DNA of 64,000 bases from Stentor coeruleus (GCA_001970955.1 MPUH01000288.1:1-64000); one strand, 5' to 3'; positions 10,727 to 20,808 are shown, counted from the first letter of the stretch. Numbers and translations: made by a program. Notes: generated by a model not told the origin, from the letters alone.

Positions 10727-11255
10727 ATGTCTCTATGATGAAAAAAATTTAAAGATATCCTTGTTAAGAAATTCTATAAGCCATCCAATATATAGAAGTT
10801 ATTCATAAATTTTTACAAAATTTACAAAGCTTTCATCCTCAAAAAAAAAAACTTAACACCTAATTTTGTCTTTTATATCATCAAATTTAACAAGAAGCAA
10901 TTCTGGAACTGTTTAAAAAATTTGACTTTGGTAATAAAGGGATATTGTCAAAAGTGGATTTGGCAGTTTAAGTATGCTAATAATATTGAAATTGATAAGA
11001 TTATGAATGAAGTTGTGAATATCGGCAAATCAGATTTCGAAGTTTTTGACTGTGTGTTTTAATAAACAAAAATTCGATCTTGCTTTTAAGGAGTATAATT
11101 TAATAATAATGGGGTTGATAGGAAGGAGAATTAAAGGAAGTATTAGACATGATGATTATTTATTATTATGATAGTATTTAGCAATTGATAATTGAAGAAG
11201 AGATAAGAATACAGATAAGGTTGATATTCATGAGTTTTCTGATTTAATACTTATT
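10727..11255 (+). pseudogene. Decayed calcium-dependent protein kinase (C-terminal half)
   Basis: Fragments of a CDPK appear in order, in different frames. First come a piece like the end of the kinase domain (KDILVKKFYKPSN) and an HP-containing helix. Next is a junction-like segment ending ILSFISSNL, then a first EF hand (FKKFDFGNKGILSKVDL) with EIDKIMNEV after it. A third EF-hand piece follows around 11075-11140 (AFKEYN, then NNNG and ELKEVLDMM in shifted frames), and a last one (DKNTDKVDIHEFSDLI) with one loop residue missing. Stops and frame changes separate the pieces, so it is dead. The order matches the live CDPK at 50624-52063. The N-terminal kinase part is not recognisable. Confidence 0.6.
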
Positions 11256-12310
11256 ATTATAGTATATAGATTATATAAATAATATGGTTGAGTTTTATTT
11301 GGATTAAAATAATTTTATGTTATTTATCTTTGATGATAAGGGAGGGCTAATGTGTAGAAGTGATTGAGGCTTTTTAATTTTGAAAGTGGAGGTGAATGCA
11401 AAAATGGAGAAGAAAATTCTGGCTGAATGATTTTTTATACGATTTAAGTATAGTTATTTTTATAAAGTTTATTAGGATTTATTTTGAAATATTGTTGTTG
11501 ATGGTTTTTTTTGGCAAGGATATTGAATTTATATTATTAAATTTATAATCTGAACAAGATATTGAACTTATATTATTATAAATAATATAAGACACTCAGC
11601 CTAACTATTTTATATTTGAGTGCATTTTATAAGATATTTCTTAAGTCCTTCTATCTGAGTAAAATAGCTTCGAAGATTTAACCTGAATTGGGTTCAATAA
11701 ATAACTATAAAATTTCCTGATTTTTTTTCCCCATTACAAGCACGGATTTTTACACTCCAATATTAAAGTTAGCCTATTTAGCATATAAAATCCTTATAAA
11801 CCCACTGTCAGTACTTCAAAAACATCTCATAGAAAATCTTATAAAACAATAATTTTTCTCTAATATCAGCCTTATATATAACTCTCATGTTAGCAAAAAA
11901 ATGCTTTATAAACTATATCTATCCAAAAACACTAATCATCAACACATAATTTACATTCCTTCAACCTAATCTAAATTGTAATATCGGTTATGCATACCTA
12001 ATATTATTTTATACCCATAAAAACCTAAAATCAAAGTCATCTTCTAAAACAATCTTAATCAACCCAACTCTCTTACCCTAATCCATAAAACCCAATCTTA
12101 TCTCATCACACTTAATCCTATATCACAAAAAAAGCCTAATTTCATTCAACATAAAAAATTCTAAATTCAAAAAGTCCCTTTTTTACCCAGCATTTCTCAT
12201 CTTTCCTCAAACTTATAATATTAAATATTCATCCTATACTTATACATCCTACCCTACGCATTTTAGTGGGTCTCATTCAATATAATCATAGCTATACCAC
12301 TAATAATTTA
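11256..12310. other. Intergenic, with a base-composition switch
   Basis: No gene seen. On the plus strand the first part (to about 11540) is G-rich and C-poor. The part from about 11580 to the Rieske start is C-rich and G-poor. A GTG-initiated extension of the Rieske frame at 12266 is open but not a likely eukaryotic start. Confidence 0.5.
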
Positions 12311-13693
12311 ATGGCTAATTTGTCTTTGTGTTGGTTCATCATGAGCTTGTCCTCTGCTCTTGTTGTTTCTTATTTTTGTTTAGATCAGGCTATTATTGGT
12401 ATCAAAAGTTTGATTATAGCAGGAGTTTTATTCTTATATTCCTTGTACTACATGAAATTCCGTAGATTCTTTTATGCTTATATTCCTGAAAATCCAGGGA
12501 TTATGTTTCGTGGAAAGATGATTCCAGCTCATCCTAATGGCTGGTTTGTTATTTCAACAACAGAAGAACTTAAGCCTATGTATGTTAAAGCTGTAAATCA
12601 ATCAGGGCATAATATTGTTTTGTTCAGAGGGGAAGATGGAGTAGCTTATGCATTAGATGCCTTTTGTCCACATTCTGGAGCTAATTTAGGTGTTGGAGGA
12701 GCTGTTAAACATATGAGTTGTGTACAATGTCCTTTTCATGGATGGCTTTTTGATGGAAAAACAGGTAATTTGGTTGCTGGCAATACTTTGACACCAAGGA
12801 AGGTTGAGTTTTATACTTACAATGAAAAAGTTGGAACCTGCAAGCTAGACCCCCAGGAAATACTTAAAAAAACAGGGGAAGGACTTGTGAACTTACGAAA
12901 GTATTTACTCAAAGAGCAAAATGGGTATATATATGCTTGGCTCCATGCAGATCCTAAAACTAAACCAAACTATGAACCTCTTGATTTCACTGAAACAGAA
13001 AAGAGATTAGTTTACAAAGGAGTCAGTTTAAACAGAATATTCAGCCACTGTCAAGATGTTCCAGAAAATGGCGGAGATATAAGACATTTTATATATGTGC
13101 ATTCCTATCTCTTACCATTCACAACTCTTCTTGGAGCAAAATGGGATGCGAAATGGTGCCGTGGAGATGATCCAGAACTCAAACAGAAAATGAAACATAA
13201 AATCCCATGGGTTGATGATCATAAACAAAAACTCTTAGATAAATACCTTACTAAAGAAAACTCTTCAAGCATTGGGATTATGTCATTAGATATGAGTTCT
13301 GTTATTGGAGGACTTGCCCCAAAGTTCTTTTTTAATGCAACTGTTTTTCAAGTTGGTCCAGGATTAGTATATCTTTTTCTTATAAGCCCATATTATGAAG
13401 TTCTTTTCTTCCAACATACAACTTCAAAAGGTAAATTTGAACATGATGTTTTCCATGAGTTATATGCAAGTTGGTATTTACCTCATTGGGTTACTGCTTT
13501 GATATTAAGATTAGAGGCTATGCAAGTTACTAATGATACTTATGTTTGGAATAAAAAAGTATTTGCAACAAACCCTATGTATGCGACTGATGGAGAAGCT
13601 GATATGACGATATTAACTTGGAGAAGATGGTTTGGACAATTCTATGAAGGATGTGCTAAAAGAGAGGAAGATAGAGATAAGTTAACTTGGTAA
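12311..13693 (+). CDS. Rieske oxygenase, DAF-36/Neverland/DES7-type sterol C7 desaturase
   Basis: A 460-residue membrane-anchored Rieske non-haem iron oxygenase. Two hydrophobic helices lie in the first 50 residues. The Rieske [2Fe-2S] ligands are C119-P-H121 and C140-x2-H143 (CPHSGANLGVGG and CPFHGW). The mononuclear iron site is D256-x2-H259-x4-H264, preceded by DVPENGGD. This arrangement, the length and the C-terminal half match DAF-36/Neverland, and Tetrahymena DES7, which introduces the C7 double bond into sterols. The likely role is desaturation of dietary sterols at the ER, using electrons from a reductase not encoded nearby. The first ATG is at 12311. The frame is open 15 codons further upstream but has no ATG there. 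Confidence 0.88.
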   Translation: MANLSLCWFIMSLSSALVVSYFCLDQAIIGIKSLIIAGVLFLYSLYYMKFRRFFYAYIPENPGIMFRGKMIPAHPNGWFVISTTEELKPMYVKAVNQSGHNIVLFRGEDGVAYALDAFCPHSGANLGVGGAVKHMSCVQCPFHGWLFDGKTGNLVAGNTLTPRKVEFYTYNEKVGTCKLDPQEILKKTGEGLVNLRKYLLKEQNGYIYAWLHADPKTKPNYEPLDFTETEKRLVYKGVSLNRIFSHCQDVPENGGDIRHFIYVHSYLLPFTTLLGAKWDAKWCRGDDPELKQKMKHKIPWVDDHKQKLLDKYLTKENSSSIGIMSLDMSSVIGGLAPKFFFNATVFQVGPGLVYLFLISPYYEVLFFQHTTSKGKFEHDVFHELYASWYLPHWVTALILRLEAMQVTNDTYVWNKKVFATNPMYATDGEADMTILTWRRWFGQFYEGCAKREEDRDKLTW

Positions 13694-14030
13694 TAGGATA
13701 AATTGTTGTAAAAAAAATTATTCGAATTAGGTGTGAAATTTGGTTTATTAGGATTTTATTATAGGAAATGGATTTACTACAGTCGATTATTTATTATGTA
13801 TTAGTAAGACAAAGAGTAAATATTGGCATTTTAAGGTATTCCATAAATATTTAAATTTATGTTTAGCACAGAGGTTAAAATCAAATAAATCCATTTATTG
13901 CCTGTAAAAATTGTAAATTCTGTTGAAAAATACTATTTTCCACATAGAATTTGATAAATGAATCCTTATCTTATCGTTTGAATAAAGTTCATAAAATCAT
14001 TACACTTGAATAATAAAAATATATTTATAT
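13694..14030. other. Intergenic region
   Basis: Spacer of 337 bp between two plus-strand genes. AT-rich, with nothing recognisable apart from the usual G-rich to C-richer change. Confidence 0.5.
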
Positions 14031-15074
14031 ATGGAAATAATAGTCATTGATGACGAAGTTTGCGAAGGATATAAACAAGAGATACTCCAAGAAAAAATCT
14101 CTTGGGCAAGATACCTTTTGTCTCAAAATACTATATTAAGTATTAACTAATAAGGTCAGCTTATAATTGAACAATCACAAGATATCAAAGGAAGATTAAA
14201 ATCTGCTGAGGATTTTCTTGAGAAATCTTCAATTTTTATAGATGAGTTTCATGTATACTGCAAAGATTTATTAAAATATTGGTTGGGACATGTACAAAAA
14301 ATCAACAAACTTGATTGCGAAGTTGTGAAAATTGTATATTCGGATTGTGGTGCTGAAAATATAGAGGTTTCTTTAGCTGATTTTAGGGGAAAATATGAGA
14401 TAATAAGTAAGGAGATTAATCAAAAGATTGATAATCAATTGGATACTATGATTATGATGAGAGAAATAACTGAAAAATACGCTGTGGGTGTTAGGAAGTT
14501 TATAGATGGTGATTGGGATGAGGATTTTTGGCTTGTTCAAATGCAGTATAAATTTTCTATTGAAGAAGAGTTTAGGTTTATACATAAATCTAGTCAGTTT
14601 TTGGAGATAGTAAATGATGAACTCAATTCTATCGAAAACCTGAAAAGTTCTCTAATTCTCCAAATCAGCAGATTTTTCTCTCAAAGTTTTTCCATCCCTC
14701 CAGTTTCTCAAGTCACAAAAAACACCCCAACTTCATTCTTCCTTCCTTTAAAAACCTTCTCTCCTCCACAACTTCAAAAATCTTCTCAAAACTGGTTAAA
14801 CCACAAAGGCCGACTCTATCTACGTTGTGGCGAACATAAACAATGGCAAGCTCATTCAGCTTTTCATACACAAGATAATTTCTTACATCTTTTCTCTCCT
14901 TCTAACACCCTAACACCCATTTTATCAATAAAACTCTCATCATATATCATCTCTTACAATATTATTGAAGACGAATTCTATATAAAACTCTCATCATCTA
15001 TAAACCAACTAGAATTTCGTTTAGACAACATAAATACATATAAATCATGGAAAGAAGCATTAAGCTTTTATTAG
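14031..15074 (+). CDS. Helical protein with C-terminal PH-like domain, one 15-nt intron
   Basis: Predicted product of 342 residues once the intron at 14140-14154 is removed; both exons then share one frame from ATG 14031. The first 210 residues are mainly helical and acidic with long amphipathic stretches, which could be a BAR-like or other coiled region. The last 100 residues (from about WLNHKGRLYLRCG to the end, WKEALSFY) follow the PH-domain pattern: a first strand pair, a central strand block, and a final amphipathic helix containing Trp. That suggests phosphoinositide or protein binding at membranes. The sense strand turns sharply from G-rich to C-rich near 14630. The stop codon is only 5 nt from the stop of the convergent gene. 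Confidence 0.75.
14140..14154 (+). other. 15-nt intron in the PH-like gene
   Basis: GTATTAACTAATAAG, phase 1, codon A|GT. It carries in-frame stops, and without removal the two open segments stay separate. The internal TAACTAAT resembles a branch-point consensus. Confidence 0.85.
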
Positions 15075-15079
15075 TCAAC

Positions 15080-17153
15080 CTAACAGTTTTTATGATAAAA
15101 TTTACCATTTCTATCTTCTAAATTGCTAGTGTTAACTGGCATATTGCACTTTGCGCAGAACTTAATTCTAGGTAGAGTATTAGAAATCAACCCAGAAGGT
15201 AGGTTTGAAGAAAGTCCTGGAGGCATTTGCGGAGCACCAGATAATCCTGGAGGCATTTGCGGAGCACCAGATAATCCTGGAGGCATTGGCGGAGCACCTG
15301 ATAATCCTGGAGGCATTTGCGGAGCACCTGATAATCCTGGAGGCATTTGCGGAGTACCTGATAATCCTTGAGTCATTGGCGGAGCACCAGATCCTGGAGG
15401 CTTTTGCGGAGCACCAGGTAATCCAGGAGGCATTTGCGGAGCACCAGGTAATCCAGGAGGCATTTGCGGAGCACCAGGTAATCCAGGAAGCATTTGCGGA
15501 GGTAATCCTGGAGGCATTTGCGGAGCACCAGATGATCCTTGAGGCATTTGTGGAGCATTAGATTCAAAAGGCATCTTTGGAAAGCCAGATCCTGGGGTCA
15601 ATTGTGGAGCACCAGATAAGCCTGAAGGCATTATTAGACTATTCGATAATCCTGGAGGCATTTGTGGAGTCGCTGGAGGTTTTTCTTTAGTAAGAGGTGG
15701 TTGTGGATGATGTGCTGTAGGAATGATTAGGCTTGACCCAGATGGTGGACCTAAAATTCCTGAACCTCCTTGAGGATTAATTAACTGAGGTTGATTTGGG
15801 GGTCCTGATGGGGTTATAAAAGGATTTTGAACTTTGGCATCACTTAATCTCTCATTAGATTGCGGAGGTTTGATGTCAAAAAAATACTTGATTTCTTCAT
15901 CAGTCAATTTCATTCGACAACTACAAAACACCTGATGTGTTTGTAAACTTTTCAAAGCAATTTCATCTTTAAAACACTCAACACAATGATTTTTGCCACA
16001 TTTAAAAGTGTAAAACTCTTTTTGACTATGCTCACACGATACTCGCTTTATTTTTTTTAATATAATCTTATTATAATCAGCATATTCTGAGTTTTCTGGA
16101 AGTTTTCTAATGAGTTTTTTTAGTGCAGAAGCTTGTTTTCTGCTTACTGTCCATCCAAGTTCGCAGAAAATTTTTATTTGGCTTTTAAGCAATTCAATAA
16201 TAGCTGGGTCGATATAAGAATTAAAACTTTGCTGGGTATTAAGGATTTTAACTGGACTTGAGCCTTGTTTTTGAATAGTTTTAGTATGCATAAAAGGATG
16301 AGAGTTGAGTAATTGCTGATTAAGACTTGAAGCATAATTATCAATAAGGTAATGACAAGGTACAGCAAGTTCTTTTTCAGTACTAATGATAGCTAAGGAA
16401 ATAAGTANGCCTTGTTTTTGAATAGTTTTAGTATACATAAAAGGATGAGAGTTGAGTAATTGCTGATTAAGATTTGAATCATAATTATTTATAAGGTAAT
16501 GACAAGGTACAGCAAGTTCTTTTTCAGTACTAATGATAGCTAAGGAAATAAGTATTCGGGATGGAGTAGGTTTGCCTTCATAGTAAAACTTACAGTCAGT
16601 TGCACTATAAAATNATTCGGGATGGAGTAGGTTTGCCTTCATAGTAAAACTTACAGTCAGTTGCACTATAAAATACTTCTATTGCAATATTTAATAACTC
16701 GCTAATACCTGGGAATATTTTAGATTCATCCAATGTAAAGCCAGGACTAAAACATTGTCGAATTTCTGGATTTAAACCTTTTTTAAGGCATATCCAAGAC
16801 ACAATACTTCGGCCGAAATAAATAAAGAAACCAACATAAGACATAGTAAAGGATTCGAATTGAGAAATATCTAGTTCTAGAGCTTTTTGAAGAAAGACAG
16901 GCAAGTTTTTTGTTTGTTCAAAATATTGACTTGAGCCTGGTACATTAACAGAATCTAAAGCTGCTGAGTTTAATTTATCATAGAGTTCTTTGCCATACGA
17001 ATTTTTCCTTTGTCTACAAACTTGGCTGAGTAATGACCACATGAGGCCTAAGTAAAATGAATCTGAACTTGGAGTGAATCGAACCATCTGAGGATATTCT
17101 TGTGGTAAAATTCCATAATTGGCTTGTCCTAAATGGGCTCCAACTTGTGCCAT
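15080..17153 (-). CDS. Otubain-like/RING-like protein with proline-rich repeats
   Basis: Start ATG at 17151-17153. Two n-flanked duplications (offsets 61 and 147) interrupt it; removing them gives one frame of 621 residues. Residues 1 to about 210 have an otubain-like (OTU cysteine protease) layout: an FTPSSDSFYLGL stretch where the catalytic GDGNCFY would be, and a late PCHYLI that could hold the histidine. The expected cysteine is a serine, so this domain may be inactive. A RING-like zinc cluster follows (CEH, CGKNHCVEC, CSC). Then come about 14 imperfect MPPGLSGAPQ-type decapeptides, and a half-LIM-like end (CAKCNMP, YHKNC). A ubiquitin-related role is an inference. Confidence 0.7.
15205..15680 (-). 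repeat. 30-bp coding minisatellite (MPPGLxGAPQ repeats)
   Basis: Tandem 30-nt units, with variants of 21-30 nt, encode Met-Pro-Pro-Gly-Leu-x-Gly-Ala-Pro-Gln. Neighbouring units are nearly identical at DNA level in the middle of the array and degenerate towards both ends, the usual picture of unequal exchange. The array stays in frame throughout. Confidence 0.9.
16262..16674. repeat. Two n-flanked direct duplications inside the otubain-like gene
   Basis: The n at 16408 separates copies of about 146 bases (from 16262 and from 16409). The n at 16614 separates copies of about 60 bases (from 16554 and from 16615). The 146-base copies differ at several sites, for example agtatgcat against agtatacat and cttgaagca against tttgaatca, so they probably represent two alleles. 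Both are treated as assembly joins. Confidence 0.85.
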
Positions 17154-17179
17154 TGTGATGAATTAATTATAGACAATAA
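17154..17179. promoter_or_regulatory. 26-bp bidirectional spacer between two start codons
   Basis: Only 26 bases separate the ATG of the minus-strand otubain-like gene from the ATG of the plus-strand RING gene. Both 5' leaders and any core promoter must lie here or inside the opposing coding regions. The sequence is AT-rich (aattaattata centre) with no recognised motif. Confidence 0.7.
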
Positions 17180-18016
17180 ATGGAGTTGAATTATTCTGTC
17201 AAAGATAACTCTGAACTTCATAGAGACTGCAAATGTATAATTTTTCTTGAAGACTGGACTTCTCCTAGTGATATATTAAAGCAAATCACTAATGGAACTA
17301 ATGGGTATATATTTCATTCTACAAATGATTGCATCCAAATATATAAAAAACAAGGATTTCCTGATATTCTTGGAATCAATATCGGTGCATGCTCAGAACT
17401 TCAGAACTTTACTTATTTTATAAAATACGGAGTAGAAAAAGCTTATTCAATGTATGGAGCTAGAATAAATATATTTTTAGGTGGGACTAGGAATATAAAT
17501 GAATTTTCAGATGCTGCAGCTTTATATTGTGAACAAAACTTAAGGTATAGATACACCATATCATTCTTTTGTAGCTTTGAAGTCATTGAAATTCTAAAAG
17601 ACTCCTTTGAAAACTTAAGAAAAAAACTCAAAAACCGAGAAAAAATCATAGCAATCCACATGCTAGAAAATCTTAAATGCAAAAGGTGTAAAAATTTCTC
17701 ATATGAGCCAATGAGATTTTTATGCTGCAATGTTGTAGTTTGTTTATCATGTAGCAACATCAACCTCTGTCCAAAATGTGGAAAAAGTTCAACTTCTAAA
17801 ACAAAACTAATCCTTCAAGATATAACAGAATTAGCCCCTTGGTTTTGTCCATGTGGTTATTCAGGAGAATGGAAAGAAAGAAGATCTCATCAAATTAATT
17901 GTGTATTTCCATCAATAAGATGCAATATATGCAACTTGGAATTTTGTTGTTCCACGATTTTATCTCATTTATCAGAAGTTCATATAAAAGATATAATTGA
18001 GGCTGATTTGTTTTAA
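17180..18016 (+). CDS. RING-type zinc-finger protein with TRAF-like zinc cluster
   Basis: A 278-residue protein. Residues 1-150 form a mixed alpha/beta domain that I do not recognise. From about residue 165 there is a RING-like cluster (CKRC, CCNVVVCLSC, CPKC). It is followed by Cys/His pairs of TRAF or SIAH zinc-finger style (WFCPCGYSGEW, HQINC, RCNICNLEF, HLSEVH). This RING plus TRAF-zinc layout suggests an E3 ubiquitin ligase or adaptor. It is divergently paired with the RING-containing gene at 15080-17153 over a 26-bp spacer, which hints at co-expression. The next plus-strand gene starts 34 bp after its stop. Confidence 0.75.
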   Translation: MELNYSVKDNSELHRDCKCIIFLEDWTSPSDILKQITNGTNGYIFHSTNDCIQIYKKQGFPDILGINIGACSELQNFTYFIKYGVEKAYSMYGARINIFLGGTRNINEFSDAAALYCEQNLRYRYTISFFCSFEVIEILKDSFENLRKKLKNREKIIAIHMLENLKCKRCKNFSYEPMRFLCCNVVVCLSCSNINLCPKCGKSSTSKTKLILQDITELAPWFCPCGYSGEWKERRSHQINCVFPSIRCNICNLEFCCSTILSHLSEVHIKDIIEADLF

Positions 18017-18050
18017 GGAAATTACAGTTAAGTTATTAGTATATAAAAAT

Positions 18051-19892
18051 ATGAGCAATTATATAATCGCAGGAGAAGCTGGGACTTCTGATTTAGTAGA
18101 CTGTGAGTATTTGGGTAAAAAGCTTGAAGCAAGTACTCCAAGTACATGTGTTCATGTTATAGCCAAACATTCTAGCGAATGGAATGAATTCCTAAAAAAA
18201 ATCTGCAATAGTTATGGCTTTAAAGAACCCAGCAGTCCTATTATCTTCACAGTAGACGGGCAGCTTATTGGTGATAAACAAGCTTTTAAAGAACATGTTT
18301 TACAATTATATTCAGTCCGTGGGGAGTTAGATAAAAACCTTCGTGGTTTAATAAGCGATTATGATCGAATGAACTTAGAAAATTATAGATTAAAACAAGC
18401 AGAAGGTCCTACAATTGAAGAAAAAGTTAAAACCCGAATCAAAGATACGGTAAATCAAGGACGGATGGTAATTCTTGATGGCTTTTATGAGAAACAATAT
18501 GACTCAGGGTTTGAATTTTGGGTCAAAGAATCTAATTTACTTAATCCTTTTGCTTATGATGAATTCAATTACTGGGCTGAGGATATCCCATTTTTAGAAG
18601 CTCCAGAGCTTGTTATAAGCACAATAGATGAAGATGTTGAAATACAAGATGAAAACCAAGAATTCGGGGATTTTACAGGGGAAAACGAAGAGGAAATCAA
18701 AATCGAAGAAGAAAAACAAAGCGAACTTGTTGATAAAGAAAAATCCCCAAGTGGGAATGAGTCACCTTTACATACACAAGAAGATGAAGTGAATTCAGCA
18801 TTATTAAATTATGAAGTTGACGATAAAAACATTAGGAATTTCATTGAGTATTTTACAAACCAAAACGTCACAACAGAAGTTTTAGAAAACATAATTTCTA
18901 TACCTATACCTGAATCTATAAAATCAATAGCCATAAGTGATCAGAATATTATAATGATTTTACCTAAAGATTATATTCTAGCATTAAGCCCATATCCTCT
19001 AATTCCAGAAGAAATGGTCGTTTTTAATGGGAAACTTTCAGAAGGAGGTTGGTTATTAAGAGATTGTTCTATGATGCCGAATTGGCTTAAACTTATAACA
19101 ATACCTCCACAGAAACCAGTATATAAAGATGGGGATATATTACAACCAGTTATGATAAAAGAACCTGTTTATATAAAAGATCTTAGTTCATCATGTTTAA
19201 ACCAAAGAGGATTTACATATAGATTACTTGAATTATCATATGAATGTTCTAAGGATTCTACATTAAAACTTAATACTTTGAGTATACATGTTAGACATAT
19301 TTTAACTGAAAATGATTGGGAAGCTTGGTATAAAGCTATTAAAGATCTATCGGCTATTGGGTATTATCAACTTTTACCTTATGGGGAAATGAAGTAATAT
19401 ATATAAAGCTATCAACCTATTAGAAGTGGACAAATGCTTGTATCTTTGCTGCCTATAAAAAATGTATCGATGGGGTCGTTTGATGAGATTTTAAAAGGAT
19501 ATTCTGATGAAAAGGATTTTTTTGAAGTGGCTGAGTTCGACTTTGATCATGTTTTTTATAATTTTCCTAAGAATTTAACTAGTAGAGTTATTGGAGATGC
19601 TTATATTTCTGCTATTGAAAGATTGGATATTGTTCATAAAGATTTTGGTGATTTTTATGTAGATTGCGGGGTTAATATTTTGATTACTAGTGGTTTTATG
19701 ATGGTTGTACCTATTTATAGACCTTATGCTAATAGTTTTGGTAGGAATTTATTCCCAGATCCTTTGTGGTATTGTGGGATTATTAATAAGCCGATTGTTG
19801 AGAAACAATGGCCTGAAACTTCGGGGAAGATGACTATGAGGAAACCTTTTGAAATCATGAGAATGTGTTCGAGATTTACGATTGATGGATAA
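18051..19892 (+). CDS. MDH1B-like N-terminal domain protein, one 15-nt intron
   Basis: A 608-residue product from ATG 18051. An upstream non-ATG extension of the frame overlaps the previous gene and is not used. The intron at 19394-19408 joins two open segments. Residues 1-110 (NYIIAGEAG, HVIAKHSSEWNEFLKKIC, SPIIF, liG and FKEHV) resemble the thioredoxin-like N-terminal part of putative malate dehydrogenase 1B. No NAD-binding Rossmann fold follows. Instead there is an acidic linker (about 205-260) and a C-terminal alpha/beta region of about 340 residues that I cannot identify. MDH1B homologues are linked to cilia in animals, but that transfer is speculative here. Confidence 0.65.
19394..19408 (+). 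other. 15-nt intron in the MDH1B-like gene
   Basis: GTAATATATATAAAG, phase 2, codon AA|C. Retention would stop translation at its TAA; removal gives the continuous reading GEMNYQPIRSGQML. Confidence 0.85.
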
Positions 19893-20223
19893 ATTAAGTA
19901 GAATATGGAATTTTGTTGGATTTTATAGGATTTTTAATAGAAGATGTTATGATTGTAATATAAATATACACATTTCTTAGTTATAATAATATTTTTAGGG
20001 TCAATTTTATCCTGAGGTATCTATAAAATCCTTTAATATTTAGATATAAATCTTGCATAATCATTTATGTATAAACCTTGATTATCTTATCTAAATACCT
20101 GATTAATATTCAATTAACAACAATATTTTATATTCAGAATCTAAACCTAACAACTTAAATCACTATAAAAATCCGCTAATTCTAATACAATTTCTAATGT
20201 CTTATAATACTATTTTCTAGAAA
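19893..20223. other. Intergenic region
   Basis: Spacer of 331 bp between tandem plus-strand genes. G-richer for the first 80 bases, then C-richer up to the next start. No feature recognised. Confidence 0.45.
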
Positions 20224-20808
20224 ATGAAGCTCTACGCCCATCATGCAGGTAAAGTTCTGCCTATAACCCTTCCTGACGGCCAAACAATATCAAATCTTTG
20301 TCAAAGACTCAGTGATATTCTCAGCTACCAATCAGTCAAAGTAAGTAAATTTCCTGGAGGTAAAGAAATCCAATCTGAAATCAGCATAAGTACTTTTTTT
20401 GATAACATGGATGATGTGTGGATAATAAAAACTGAAGAAGTTAAAAAAGAAACTGTACTTCATCTACCAGCACCTCAAGCTTTGCAATACACAAGCCTTA
20501 CAAAATACTCATTTTATGAATATGATAGTAATTGGGTACGTGTTGAAGTTCCATTTGAAGGTATTGGTAAACATGATAAAGGAAAAATTTCTTGTAAGTT
20601 TGATGAAAATAGTTTTGTCTTATCAATACACGATTATAAAGGTAAAAACTATCAGTTTTCTGTGCTGAGGCTGCAGTGTAAAATCAACCCAGAACCATGT
20701 AGATATTCTGTTCTTAGTGAAAAAATTCGTATAAGTTTGAAGAAAGTCAAGGAAACAGATAATTGGTTTTCTTTGTTCAAAACAAAGACTGTTGGAGGAG
20801 ATGATTAG
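20224..20808 (+). CDS. Ubiquitin-like plus CS-domain protein (CacyBP/SIP-like)
   Basis: A 194-residue protein. Residues 1-75 look like a ubiquitin-like fold (KLYAHHAGKVLPITLPDGQT opening). Residues about 90-185 form a CS/p23-like beta-sandwich close to that of calcyclin-binding protein: YSFYEYDSNWVRVEVPFEGI, a FDENSFVLSI strand, GKNYQFSVLRLQ and KIRISLKKVKETDNW. CS domains bind HSP90 or SKP1-type partners. The N-terminal dimer/Siah-binding helix of animal CacyBP is absent and replaced by the ubiquitin-like part. A role in chaperone or ubiquitin-ligase scaffolding is plausible but unproved. No intron is seen. Confidence 0.75.
   Translation: MKLYAHHAGKVLPITLPDGQTISNLCQRLSDILSYQSVKVSKFPGGKEIQSEISISTFFDNMDDVWIIKTEEVKKETVLHLPAPQALQYTSLTKYSFYEYDSNWVRVEVPFEGIGKHDKGKISCKFDENSFVLSIHDYKGKNYQFSVLRLQCKINPEPCRYSVLSEKIRISLKKVKETDNWFSLFKTKTVGGDD

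Noticed and set aside
12266-12310. GTG-initiated N-terminal extension of the Rieske oxygenase
   Set aside because: No ATG upstream in frame; GTG starts are not expected in a ciliate nuclear gene.
15123-15567. Plus- and alternative-frame open frames over the decapeptide array
   Set aside because: They are shadows of the 30-nt repeat, whose length is a multiple of three and keeps all frames open.
15205-15680. CRISPR-like regular array
   Set aside because: The units are contiguous with no unique spacers, and they code in frame within a protein.
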